From assembly GCA_032027125.1 (NCBI GenBank), contig JAVSMQ010000001.1, positions 4,407,003 to 4,471,002 of the forward strand: a stretch of 64,000 nt of DNA, read 5' to 3'. The stretch comes from JANJTB01 sp032027125 (GTDB lineage: Bacteria > Bacteroidota > Ignavibacteria > Kapaibacteriales > UBA2268). Below, in pieces: positions 56,163-64,000 of this stretch. The stretch's first letter is position 1, and each line of letters opens with the position of its first letter. Position numbers and translations under genes: made by a program. Below the pieces are notes generated by a model. The model was not told where the DNA came from. It searched no databases and saw nothing but the letters and a program-made list of their open reading frames with translations.

Positions 56163-56396
56163 TTACGGAAAAACCCTTCTTGGCATCCCCATTTTTTCTC
56201 TTAATATATTAACTCTGTTTTCTGTCGAAATTTCTTTATTATTACCATTCATTTGCTTAAATATATTACTATTTAATTGCCTATCAAGTTCATGTCCAAC
56301 TTCATATGACAATCTTTCCCAAATTGTTAATCTACTTGTTGTGCGACCAAAAATTAATGTTGATAATGAGTTTTCTCCATTTTCTTCATGGTTATA
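56163..56396 (-). pseudogene. Orphan C-terminal tail without a start codon
   Basis: A 77-codon open frame ending TAA at 56163-56165, preceded by an in-frame stop and lacking any early start codon. It encodes NHEENGENSLSTLIFGR, TTSRLTIWERLSYEVG, HELDRQLNSNIFKQMNG and ends REKMGMPRRVFP. Together with the adjacent RHS debris and the following lipoprotein, it looks like the remains of an RHS C-terminal toxin domain. The toxin class is unknown. Confidence 0.5.
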
Positions 56397-56635
56397 TTAA
56401 TTAAAAATTTTCTTTTTTTATTCTCAAATTATCTCCTTACAAACTTAACAAATTCCCGTCTTTTTCCGGCTTACTTTTTTCAATACTTAAAAAAAATGTC
56501 CTGCTTCTATCTTTTATCTTGTTTTGATTTTGAATTGTATAGTTATGGGACTATTAAATTGGGCTTTAATAATGGTTTATTATTTTCGGATGACATTTTA
56601 CTTTTGTTGTTTGAAAATCCATATTTGTTGTTTTA

Positions 56636-56820
56636 NNNNNNNNNANNNNNNNNNANNNNNNNGNNNNNNNGNAAAANGNNNNGNAANNTTNGNAAAANGN
56701 NNNGNAANNTTNGNAAAANGNNNNNNAANNNTNGAAAANGNTNANNNANNTTNGGANAANNNNNNNNANNNNTTGNAAANNNNNNNNNNNANTNTNNNAA
56801 ANNGNNNNNNNNNTTTNNNN
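56636..56820. repeat. Low-quality consensus over a 21-bp tandem repeat
   Basis: Most bases are N, but the defined ones recur with a period of 21: GNAAAANG is at 56671, 56692 and 56713, and a similar unit is at 56734. This suggests that reads from a variable 21-bp minisatellite could not be resolved. The bases between 56397 and 56635 contain no gene I can support. Confidence 0.7.
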
Positions 56821-56843
56821 TAATAGTTTAATAATTTTTATAA

Positions 56844-56993
56844 TTATCTTAAAAATCCCACACGGTTTACTCCGCCGTCCGATGTCCAGAGTATATCACC
56901 GAACGGTTTGTAATCGAACTGTTTCCTGTCACCTGCTGAATGTACCACCAATCTTACCGAGCCTATACTATCCGAAATGCTTACTTCTTTAAG
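56844..56993 (-). pseudogene. RHS core remnant (fragment A)
   Basis: Minus-strand reading gives LKEVSISDSIGSVRLVVHSA, GDRKQFDYKPFGDILW, TSDGGVNRVGFLR and then stop. This matches the RHS core consensus (DHLGSVRxVxD...DYxPFGxxL...RxGFxG) without gaps. It begins right after the stop of the upstream 280-residue gene. It is cut off just where the core should continue, in front of the unresolved 21-bp repeat. Confidence 0.8.
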
Positions 56994-56994
56994 T

Positions 56995-57837
56995 CTATTC
57001 TTCTATCTCTCTTAATTCTTCTTGTATATTTTGTTCAGCTTCCTGTTTTCGGCGAAGTGCCGCCTCCTCATCTATTTTCAATTCCAATCCTTTAAGTTTT
57101 CGATAATAAAGAGTTAAAATAAAACTTGACTGGCGGTCTGGATTATCAAAACCATATTGTTTTTGTATCGAACGCTGTAAACGAGACCTGCCCCATAACC
57201 GGTAACTATTTCGTATTCCCAAACCTTTTCCATGATGTGAGATGCCTACTGCAGTATCCTCTGATTTCTTAATAAAATCACTTTTCCATTCCTTACTTAA
57301 ATGTTTATCTAAATCAGATAAGGCATCTTCTAAATCTTTTGGAATATAAATTCCGTCTATACTATCTGCTATTGAATTATATAATCTCATACTATCAACA
57401 GTTTGAACAATTGTAATTAGAGAATCCTGATGCTTACGTAAATCATATTGTTGATTTTGTAAATAGTGATAAAAACCGTAATCTATCATATTTTTGAGTT
57501 CATAAATAATCCATTTATCCTGCTTACAAAGTATTATATCAAAATACTTTATACACGTGTCTGAATTTTCAAGTTTTTTGTATAGCTTATCAATTTTCTT
57601 ATCTATTGGTACTTTATAAATCCGCTCAAGATTTAAAACAAAATAACCACTTCTATTAAATTCATCAAAACTAACATTTTGAATATCTTTAAGATTTTCT
57701 TCAGGAATAATTTGCAGGATTTGTTTATAAAAATCTTTTTCAATTAAAATGTTTAACGAATCAGAATCCATTGATAATAAATTGGATATATTCATTAAAC
57801 AAAATGTAGCTGCATATAATAAAATAAATCGTTTCAT
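56995..57837 (-). CDS. Exported DUF6794-like protein next to RHS debris
   Basis: A 280-residue protein with signal peptide (MKRFILLYAATFCLMNISNL). The C-terminal segment IPKDLEDALSDLDKHLSKEW, GIRNSYRLWGRSRLQRS and SSFILTLYYRKLKG recalls the DUF6794 family of Bacteroidota. The Glu/Lys-rich end is a likely helix. The stop lies immediately before RHS fragment A, so it could be an immunity or accessory protein of an earlier RHS cassette; this is inference. Confidence 0.68.
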   Translation of the reverse strand: MKRFILLYAATFCLMNISNLLSMDSDSLNILIEKDFYKQILQIIPEENLKDIQNVSFDEFNRSGYFVLNLERIYKVPIDKKIDKLYKKLENSDTCIKYFDIILCKQDKWIIYELKNMIDYGFYHYLQNQQYDLRKHQDSLITIVQTVDSMRLYNSIADSIDGIYIPKDLEDALSDLDKHLSKEWKSDFIKKSEDTAVGISHHGKGLGIRNSYRLWGRSRLQRSIQKQYGFDNPDRQSSFILTLYYRKLKGLELKIDEEAALRRKQEAEQNIQEELREIEE

Positions 57838-57871
57838 ATCTATTTTTTTCCTATTATAAAGTGTTATATTA

Positions 57872-58549
57872 TCAATCTAGCAGATAAGGTTTTCTTTCCT
57901 TTGTTTTTAATAATGACTGCTCGTTTTCCCATGTTCTGATTTTGACAGGGTCTCCGCTCAACAGCACTTCAGGGACTTTCATTCCGTTATATTCGGCAGG
58001 ACGGGTATATCTCGGAGGCTCGAGCATACCGTCCTGAAATGAATCTTCTAAAGCAGATGACATATCGCCAAGAACACCCGGCAGCAGTCTTACCACAGCA
58101 TCAGCAAGTACAATAGCCGGCAGTTCACCGCCGCTCAAAACAAAATCGCCGATTGATATTTCCCTTGTAACAAAAGTATCGCGAATCCGCTGGTCAATCC
58201 CTTTATAATGCCCTGCTAAAATTATGATATTTTTCTTAAGAGAAAGTTCGTTACAGATTGACTGGGTCAAAGTAGTTCCATCGGCAGTCATAAAAATTAT
58301 CTCGTCATACTCCCGCTCGGATTTCAACTTGTTTATACAATCGAAAACCGGCTGGCATTTAATAAGCATACCTGCCGCACCACCAAAAGGGTAATCATCA
58401 ATATGACGGAATTTATTGTCTGCATAATCATGCAGATTATGGAGTTCAATTTTCGCAATTCCCTTATCACGGGCATTTTTAATAATGCTGGCATTTATCG
58501 CCGATTCCATTATTTCTGGAACAGCAGAAAGGATATCAATTCTAATCAT
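57872..58549 (-). CDS. trmD: tRNA (guanine-37-N1)-methyltransferase TrmD
   Basis: About 225 residues, starting MIRIDILSAVPEIMES (a longer frame to 58600 only adds rimM-overlapping codons). It methylates G37 of tRNAs using SAM, preventing frameshifts. Trefoil-knot motifs: YPFGGAAGMLIKCQP, LAGHYKGIDQR, ISIGDFVLSGGELPA, and the catalytic region DSFQDGMLEPPRYTRP. It overlaps rimM by 8 bp. The rplS gene that usually follows is absent; RHS remnants follow instead. Confidence 0.95.
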   Translation of the reverse strand: MIRIDILSAVPEIMESAINASIIKNARDKGIAKIELHNLHDYADNKFRHIDDYPFGGAAGMLIKCQPVFDCINKLKSEREYDEIIFMTADGTTLTQSICNELSLKKNIIILAGHYKGIDQRIRDTFVTREISIGDFVLSGGELPAIVLADAVVRLLPGVLGDMSSALEDSFQDGMLEPPRYTRPAEYNGMKVPEVLLSGDPVKIRTWENEQSLLKTKERKPYLLD

Positions 58550-59087
58550 TGTCTCCATTTCTATCCTCATTTTTCGACTCTTCAAGCTCTTCATAACCAT
58601 CAGGTAGATTAAAAGAAATTATCCCCTTTTCCAAATCTATATCAGCTATGAACTGTTCGATGAACGGAAGACTTAGAAGTACATTACCCTTATCAATAAC
58701 TATTACATCATTGGCAGGGAGAAAAAGTAAATCCGATACAATGCCAATCTCATTACCGTTTGAAGCATCGAATGCTTTTAATCCAATAAGCTCGTGAGTA
58801 AATGTAGTTTCCGGATTGTTACTTTTAAGCAGTTCTTCATTTACAAAAATCCCCATTTCCATAAACTGTTTGGTTTTTTCCTCAGAATCTATACCTTCAA
58901 GCCTAACTTTAGCAGACCTTTTGCCGGATTTCCAATTCTTGAGCACGTATTTACGTGTAAAATTCGGTGAATATCCGACAGCAACTTCACAATCAACCGG
59001 TAAATCTACTTTTTCTGAAATTAGAGAGCTGACATACATTTCGCCTACGAATCCTTTTTTGTCAGTAATGACACCTACCATTATCAT
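58542..59087 (-). CDS. rimM: 16S rRNA processing protein RimM
   Basis: A 181-residue RimM, which helps 30S subunit head maturation through uS19 binding. Its start VGVITDKKGFVGEMYV and the PRC-barrel part (GNEIGIVSDLLFLPANDVIVI) fit the family. The stop overlaps the trmD start by 8 bp, the normal rimM-trmD coupling. The rpsP gene is not upstream; a UPF0316 gene is, 2 bp away. Confidence 0.92.
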   Translation of the reverse strand: MIMVGVITDKKGFVGEMYVSSLISEKVDLPVDCEVAVGYSPNFTRKYVLKNWKSGKRSAKVRLEGIDSEEKTKQFMEMGIFVNEELLKSNNPETTFTHELIGLKAFDASNGNEIGIVSDLLFLPANDVIVIDKGNVLLSLPFIEQFIADIDLEKGIISFNLPDGYEELEESKNEDRNGDND

Positions 59088-59089
59088 AA

Positions 59090-59686
59090 TTATTTCCTTC
59101 TTGTTAATAAACTAAAATACTTTCCTGAAAATAACGGATTTGTTTGTGCAGGAAAAACACCACCGCTGACAAATTTAACATCTTCAATTGTATAAAACGC
59201 ATTAGGATTATAAGTCTTTATAGAATTTATAAGTTCAATACTGTTACTTCTCTTGATTACAAGAAAAAGCACTTTAACATTCCCGTTCTGCCCTTCAGCA
59301 TCCAACACAGTCGGCGAATAATTTGATGCTCTTAGATGATTTACGAGTTCAACTGCGTCCTTATAAGTGATAACCCTGATTATGACAAACCCCAATGAAA
59401 GTTTTTCTTCGAGAACAATTCCTATATATGTTCCTGTTGCAAAGCCAACCGAGTAGGAAAAATAATAGAAAAAATTATTAAGATTCAACATAATTTGGCT
59501 GACTGCAACAATCCAGATAAATGATTCCATAAATCCTAAAACGGGTGCAATCTTTTTTAGACCCTTTGATATGAGTATTATACGAATTGTTCCGATACTC
59601 ACATCAATAATTCTTGCCATAAAAATCAAAAAAGGTATCAAAAACCAAGTGGTGAGCGACTCTCCGAATATATCTGATAAATTCAA
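59090..59686 (-). CDS. UPF0316/DUF2179-type membrane protein
   Basis: A 198-residue protein with three membrane helices (TTWFLIPFLIFMARIIDVS, VLGFMESFIWIVAVSQIML, FYYFSYSVGFATGTYIGI) and a cytoplasmic C-terminal DUF2179 domain (VIIRVITYKDAVELVNHLRA). The role is unknown. Its stop is 2 bp before rimM, so the three genes are likely one operon. Confidence 0.85.
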   Translation of the reverse strand: MNLSDIFGESLTTWFLIPFLIFMARIIDVSIGTIRIILISKGLKKIAPVLGFMESFIWIVAVSQIMLNLNNFFYYFSYSVGFATGTYIGIVLEEKLSLGFVIIRVITYKDAVELVNHLRASNYSPTVLDAEGQNGNVKVLFLVIKRSNSIELINSIKTYNPNAFYTIEDVKFVSGGVFPAQTNPLFSGKYFSLLTRRK

Positions 59687-59822
59687 TTTAATTAATTATT
59701 TAATTTTGTAACAAAACCAATTGTAAACTTAAAGAAAAATGCTTATTTTTCAGCTTGTAATTTTACAAAAATGAAAATATATTTTAAATTGACATCAATT
59801 ACATTAAATAATTTGAGTTTAA

Positions 59823-61160
59823 ATGATGAGTGATAAATATCCGAAACTGCTTTTGCCCGATATACCGGAATTGCATAAGTTAGAAGTTTATCTTGCCAAT
59901 GATGGTTATAAACAGTTCGCAAAAGCTGTAAAAATGACTACCGATGAAGTTATTAATGAGGTCAAGGCTTCAAAGCTGCGTGGCAGAGGCGGTGCATGCT
60001 TTCCTACCGGTTTAAAATGGAGCTTTATGCCAAAGGGTAATGACAAGCCGAAATATCTTGCCGTTAATGGCGACGAATCGGAGCCCGGTTCTTTTAAGGA
60101 CAGACAGATTTTCGAATATAACCCTCATCAGTTAATCGAAGGTATTTTAATAGCCGGATATGCTATGGGAATTAAAGCCGCATATATTTATATCCGCGGT
60201 GAGTACCATAAATGGGTTAACTGCATGCAGGCTGCTGTTGATGAAGCGTATGCAGGGGGTTACATCGGTGAAAAAATGAAGCAGACATTCGGATGTAATT
60301 ATTCTATGGATATTTATGTCCACAAGGGTGCCGGTGCATATATCTGCGGTGAAGAAACATCACTTATGAATTCTTTGGAAGGAGACAGAGGTTATCCAAG
60401 ATTTAAACCTCCTTTCCCGGCACAGGTAGGATTGTGGAAAATGCCGACAACCGTTAATAATGTTGAAACAATTGCAACTGTACCTGCTATTTTCAGAATC
60501 GGACCTGCAGAATTTTCTAAAATCGGAGCTGAAGGACATCCTGGAACTTTACTTTTCGGTGTCAGCGGACATGTAAATAAACCCGGCGTATATGAACTGC
60601 CGACAGGTTTCCCTCTCAAAGATTTAATTTATGATATCTGCGGCGGAGTTCGGGGTAACAAAAAGATAAAGGCTGTAATTCCCGGCGGTTCTTCAATGCC
60701 TCCTCTCAGAGGTGATGAAATTGATGATATTTTGATGGATGAAGAATACTTAAAGAAAATAGGCACACATATCGGCACGGCAGGTGTAATGGTGATGGAC
60801 GAGGATACCGACATTGTTAAAATAACCAGAAGAATTGCACATTTTTATCATCACGAGTCATGCGGACAGTGTACTCCGTGCCGTGAAGGATGCGGCTGGA
60901 TGGATAAGATTCTTAAACGTATTGAAATGGGTGACGGTTCGCGGCAGGATTTAGATTTGTTACTTTCGGTTTGTGACAACATCGAAGGAAATACTATTTG
61001 TGCACTTGGAGATGCTGCAGCGTGGCCCGTGAGAGGATTTATAAAAAAATTCAGAGATGAATTTGAATCACGTGTTCAGGATAAACGTACTTTCAAAGCA
61101 TTAAATGTTGTACATGGAAAGCGTGAATCGGCTGATTCATTAATTTTCGAGAATAATTGA
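59823..61160 (+). CDS. nuoF: NADH-quinone oxidoreductase subunit F (NuoF)
   Basis: A 445-residue NuoF, the FMN- and NADH-binding subunit of complex I. FMN site: RGRGGACFPTGLKWSF. NADH loop: GAGAYICGEETSLMNSLEG. 4Fe-4S cluster N3: HESCGQCTPCREG and a fourth Cys in TICALGDAAAWP. Length is normal. No other nuo genes are present, so either complex I genes are scattered or this serves another NADH enzyme. Confidence 0.94.
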   Translation: MMSDKYPKLLLPDIPELHKLEVYLANDGYKQFAKAVKMTTDEVINEVKASKLRGRGGACFPTGLKWSFMPKGNDKPKYLAVNGDESEPGSFKDRQIFEYNPHQLIEGILIAGYAMGIKAAYIYIRGEYHKWVNCMQAAVDEAYAGGYIGEKMKQTFGCNYSMDIYVHKGAGAYICGEETSLMNSLEGDRGYPRFKPPFPAQVGLWKMPTTVNNVETIATVPAIFRIGPAEFSKIGAEGHPGTLLFGVSGHVNKPGVYELPTGFPLKDLIYDICGGVRGNKKIKAVIPGGSSMPPLRGDEIDDILMDEEYLKKIGTHIGTAGVMVMDEDTDIVKITRRIAHFYHHESCGQCTPCREGCGWMDKILKRIEMGDGSRQDLDLLLSVCDNIEGNTICALGDAAAWPVRGFIKKFRDEFESRVQDKRTFKALNVVHGKRESADSLIFENN

Positions 61161-61543
61161 AAGTAATATTTGAGATACTTTATATTTCAAAAGTAAATAT
61201 TACTTTATAATTTTAGATGTCTTAATATTTTAATTGAAGGTAATCTGTTTTTGGAATCTATGGATTGGTTCATTTATATTTAAGTTATACATGATTAATT
61301 TTTAAAGTCAAGTTTAGTTTGATTATAAATGTCAGTTTGTAATTCCTGATAAAAATGATTTAAGATTAATATTGCAATTAATGTTATAAATTTCAACAGG
61401 TTAAGTATAATTTTCGATAGAATATGAAGGCTGATTGTAATATAAATTAAAAAACTGAAACAAATTCAGGTAGTTTTTTGTATTTTTGTATTTTAAAAAA
61501 GTTTCATCATTAATCATTAGTATAAACTAATAAATTAGCATAC
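61161..61543. other. AT-rich spacer before lpxC-fabZ
   Basis: 383 bases without a convincing open frame, tRNA or repeat. It contains the promoter-like box at 61481-61488. Confidence 0.45.
61481..61488 (+). promoter_or_regulatory. Candidate -7 box for lpxC-fabZ
   Basis: TATTTTTG matches TAnnTTTG, 55 bp before the ATG at 61544. No clear -33 element. Confidence 0.35.
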
Positions 61544-62938
61544 ATGGAAAAACAACGCACGATTGCCCGTTCTATTTCTTTTTCAGGCACGGGACTTCAT
61601 ACGGGAAATCCTTCAATTATCACATTCCATCCAGCTCCTGCCGATTACGGATACGTTTTTGTCAGAACAGATTTGGAAACACCATTTGAAATTCCTGCAT
61701 TAATTGAAAATGTTGTTGATTTATCAAGAGGAACAACACTTGGAATAGGTGATATCAGGGTTCATACCGTTGAACATGTTTTGGCTGCCTTGGTAGGTCT
61801 AAAGATTGATAACTGCAGAATTGAACTGTCGGCTAATGAGCCTCCTGTGGTTGACGGTAGTTCGATGCCTTATGTAAATGCTCTTCTCGAAGCCGGTATT
61901 CACGAGCTCAATGCAGAAAGAGAGTACTTTATAATTGATGAAACTATTAGATACACAAATGAAGACAAGCATGTTGATATCGTTGCACTGCCTAATTCAG
62001 AATACCGTATTACAGTTATGATTGATTATTTCAATCCGGCACTTGGCAGTCAGCATACCGGAATGTTTGATTTAGAAAAAGAATTTGTAACTGAGTTTGC
62101 ACCTGCCCGTACTTTTTGTTTTCTAACGGAAGTAAAGTCATTATATAAACACGGATTGATAAAAGGCGGCAGTCTTGAGAGTGCTATTGTTATTAATGAC
62201 ACTCAAATGTCGGATGATGAACTTATGGATTTGAAACAAGTATTCAAACTCGATAAACCGCCGGAACGAGGAAGTAACGGAATATTGAATGGAGAAAAAC
62301 TCAGATTTAAGAATGAACCTGCGCGTCACAAACTACTCGATATGATTGGAGATCTGGCACTTATCGGAATTCCGATTAAAGCACAAATTCTTGCTGCAAG
62401 ACCGGGTCATGCAAGTAATATCGAATTTGCAAAGAAAATCAGGAAACTTTATCTTGACAAAAAGAAGCATGACAGACTGCTTCCTTCAAAGAATAAAGAA
62501 ACCCTGATGGATATTCATCAAATTCTGAGCATTATGCCCCACCGTTATCCGTTTCTGTTAATTGACAGGGTTACTTCATTTGATGATGCTACAGATACAA
62601 TCATTGCATTTAAAAACGTGTCTATTAACGAGCCGTATTTTAACGGGCATTTCCCTGATAAACCTGTAATGCCGGGAGTTCTTATTCTCGAAGCATTAGC
62701 TCAGACAGGCGGTTTGTTATTGTTTAAAAAGTTTCCTGATGTTTATGGCAAATTAGCCTTTTTTATGGGTATTAAAAATGCTAAATTCCGTAAACCTGTG
62801 TACCCTGGCGACCAGTTGATAATGGAAGTGAAATTGGTTTCCAAAAAATTCAATACATTTTTATTTGACAGTAAGGCTTATGTTGACGGCGTACTTGTTA
62901 CCGAATCAGAATTTCAAGCCGCTATAGTGGATAGATAA
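61544..62938 (+). CDS. lpxC-fabZ: Bifunctional LpxC-FabZ fusion
   Basis: A 464-residue fusion. Residues 1-300 are LpxC, the zinc deacetylase committing to lipid A: His78 in HTVEHVLAAL, and His262 and Asp266 in RHKLLDMIGD; likely general acid-base His289 in RPGHASNI. Residues about 320-464 are FabZ, the 3-hydroxyacyl-ACP dehydratase: MPHRYPFLLIDRV, His369 in NGHFPDKPVMPG and Glu383 in LILEALAQ. The fusion is characteristic of Bacteroidota and Chlorobi and couples lipid A and fatty-acid synthesis. lpxA starts at the very next base after the stop. Confidence 0.97.
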   Translation: MEKQRTIARSISFSGTGLHTGNPSIITFHPAPADYGYVFVRTDLETPFEIPALIENVVDLSRGTTLGIGDIRVHTVEHVLAALVGLKIDNCRIELSANEPPVVDGSSMPYVNALLEAGIHELNAEREYFIIDETIRYTNEDKHVDIVALPNSEYRITVMIDYFNPALGSQHTGMFDLEKEFVTEFAPARTFCFLTEVKSLYKHGLIKGGSLESAIVINDTQMSDDELMDLKQVFKLDKPPERGSNGILNGEKLRFKNEPARHKLLDMIGDLALIGIPIKAQILAARPGHASNIEFAKKIRKLYLDKKKHDRLLPSKNKETLMDIHQILSIMPHRYPFLLIDRVTSFDDATDTIIAFKNVSINEPYFNGHFPDKPVMPGVLILEALAQTGGLLLFKKFPDVYGKLAFFMGIKNAKFRKPVYPGDQLIMEVKLVSKKFNTFLFDSKAYVDGVLVTESEFQAAIVDR

Positions 62939-63715
62939 ATGCCAGAATTAATTCATGCTACTGCAATAGTTTCAAAAAAAGCACTTATTGGAAACAATGT
63001 TTCAATAGGTGCTTTCACAATCATAGAAGATGATGTCGTAATCGGTGATAACTGCAAAATCCGTTCAGGGGCTGTAATAGCTAATGGCGCAAGAATCGGA
63101 AACAATTGTAAAATATATGCCGGTGCTGTAATAAGTACCGAACCGCAGGATTTGAAATTTGACGGTGAGCCCTCTCTTGTGAAAATCGGTGATAATACAG
63201 AAATAAGAGAATATGCCACCATCAACCGAGGCACTAAAGAGACCGGTGAGACAACTGTCGGTTCCGACTGCCTCATAATGTCATATTGCCACATTGCTCA
63301 TGACTGCAGAGTTGGAAACAATGTAATTATCTCTAATGTTACTCAGCTTGCCGGTCACGTTACCATCGAAGATTGGGTGGTTCTTGGCGGTGTAGCAAAA
63401 ATACATCAATTTTGCAAAGTCGGAAAGCACTCTATGGTTGGAGCTGACTGTAAAGTGGTCAAGGATGTTGCACCATTTACACTTGTTGACCGCAAACCTG
63501 CTCAGGTTGAAGGCATTAACAAGGTTGGACTTCGCCGGAGAGGATTTTCTCCTGAAGTTATTCAGGAAATCGAACAGTTTTATGATACAATTCTTTTCTC
63601 CGGTTATAATAACCGCGATGGTATAGCAAAATTTATGGAGAGCCATAAAATTTGTGACGAAGTCAGGTATTGTATTGAATTTATTGAAGAATCTGTTCGC
63701 GGTATTCACAGATAA
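62939..63715 (+). CDS. lpxA: UDP-N-acetylglucosamine acyltransferase LpxA
   Basis: A 258-residue left-handed beta-helix enzyme that starts lipid A synthesis by O-acylating UDP-GlcNAc. Hexapeptide repeats run from residue 10 to about 180 (ALIGNNVSIGAFTIIEDDVV). The catalytic His is expected in IMSYCHIAHDCRVGNNV. The helical C-terminus (GLRRRGFSPEVIQEIEQFY) is typical. It abuts lpxC-fabZ directly. Confidence 0.96.
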   Translation: MPELIHATAIVSKKALIGNNVSIGAFTIIEDDVVIGDNCKIRSGAVIANGARIGNNCKIYAGAVISTEPQDLKFDGEPSLVKIGDNTEIREYATINRGTKETGETTVGSDCLIMSYCHIAHDCRVGNNVIISNVTQLAGHVTIEDWVVLGGVAKIHQFCKVGKHSMVGADCKVVKDVAPFTLVDRKPAQVEGINKVGLRRRGFSPEVIQEIEQFYDTILFSGYNNRDGIAKFMESHKICDEVRYCIEFIEESVRGIHR

Positions 63716-63737
63716 TTATTTCTTGTAATTTTTGTTG

Positions 63738-63772
63738 CGGCTTTGTGTAATCTACATTTAGCCGTTTTTTTT
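63738..63772 (+). terminator. Probable terminator after lpxA
   Basis: CGGCT (63738-63742) pairs with AGCCG (63760-63764); inner GTGTA/TACAT pairs behind a TT/TT internal loop. Eight T follow. Stem is short, so moderate strength. Confidence 0.65.
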
Positions 63773-63779
63773 AGGAAAT

Positions 63780-64000
63780 ATGATGAAAAAATATATTCTC
63801 CTGTTTATATGTTTAATCACTTCATCTGCAATTGCGTCTGAAGGTATTTTACTTTTTAAACCATATACGGCAAATGTTTTTGAACCGAGAATCGGCAGTG
63901 TTATAAATCTGTCGCAGGATAATCTGAGATTAGACATCGGTGCATCTTTTGATTTATACCGCACAGATTTAAACCACGATATGAAATTAAGTATCGGCGG
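63780..64000 (+). CDS. 5' part of an exported protein (DUF1207-like), cut by the window end
   Basis: 73 codons are visible from ATG 63780 (or the adjacent ATG 63783). A signal peptide (MMKKYILLFICLITSSAIAS) is followed by ILLFKPYTANVFEPRIGSV and LRLDIGASFDLYRTDL. The FEPRIG segment and strand pattern resemble DUF1207-type outer-membrane proteins, but too little is present to be sure. Confidence 0.65.
   Translation, partial: MMKKYILLFICLITSSAIASEGILLFKPYTANVFEPRIGSVINLSQDNLRLDIGASFDLYRTDLNHDMKLSIG

Noticed and set aside
56388..56831. Plus-strand frames through the ambiguous bases
   Set aside because: Half of the translation is undetermined and depends on N; antisense to toxin/RHS debris.
58550..58600. 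N-terminal extension of TrmD
   Set aside because: The extension lies wholly within rimM; TrmD proteins begin at MIRID-like sequences, and the shorter start gives the normal 8-bp overlap.

Overview
The window is an AT-rich chromosomal segment from a Gram-negative member of the Bacteroidota/Chlorobiota (FCB) group. The evidence is an LpxC-FabZ fusion followed by LpxA, an LptD-like protein, a SusC/SusD pair, a PorX-type response regulator with a PglZ domain, a protein ending in a type IX secretion (T9SS) sorting domain, a Bat-type MoxR/DUF58/VWA cluster, and TAnnTTTG-like promoter boxes. Many short palindromic repeats between genes and two runs of ambiguous bases suggest a draft or metagenome-assembled genome. 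A Kapabacteria- or Ignavibacteria-like lineage is my guess only.

Layout. 0-10 kb: a LigB-type dioxygenase, YchF, a radical SAM protein, an EamA transporter, two outer-membrane proteins, a HEPN/MNT pair and PurK. 10-12.9 kb: gene-poor, packed with palindromic repeats and two different 21-bp minisatellites lying in two antisense-overlapping small ORFs. 12.9-26.4 kb: an ABC exporter, crotonase, LptD, an OmpA-type protein, a pirin with a duplicated N-terminus, PorX and alanine racemase. 26.9-31.6 kb: SusC/SusD with a clear terminator. 31.7-42.2 kb: ClC channel, a PAP2_C-type membrane enzyme, SppA, a TPR-SpoIIE phosphatase overlapping a PLP decarboxylase, and a TPR histidine kinase. 42.4-50.4 kb (minus strand): MoxR, DUF58, a T9SS-sorted beta-propeller protein, BatD-like and BatA-like proteins, and an Ogg2-type DNA glycosylase.

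50.5-57.8 kb is accessory: a cyclase-family enzyme, VapBC, a lipoprotein cut by an assembly gap, P5C dehydrogenase, a RelBE-type pair, and what I read as wreckage of RHS (polymorphic toxin) genes. Three separate pieces encode RHS-core motifs. One is broken by a short AT-rich repeat, and a toxin-antitoxin cassette sits exactly where the core should continue. A start-less C-terminal toxin-like tail is followed 16 bp later by a small lipoprotein that could be its immunity protein. This is the most distinctive part of the window.

57.9-64 kb returns to housekeeping genes: trmD overlapping rimM, a UPF0316 membrane protein, a solitary nuoF, lpxC-fabZ, lpxA and the start of an outer-membrane protein. 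The envelope genes (LptD, LpxC-FabZ, LpxA, SppA, OmpA, BatA-like cluster, PorX) indicate an LPS-bearing cell with T9SS.
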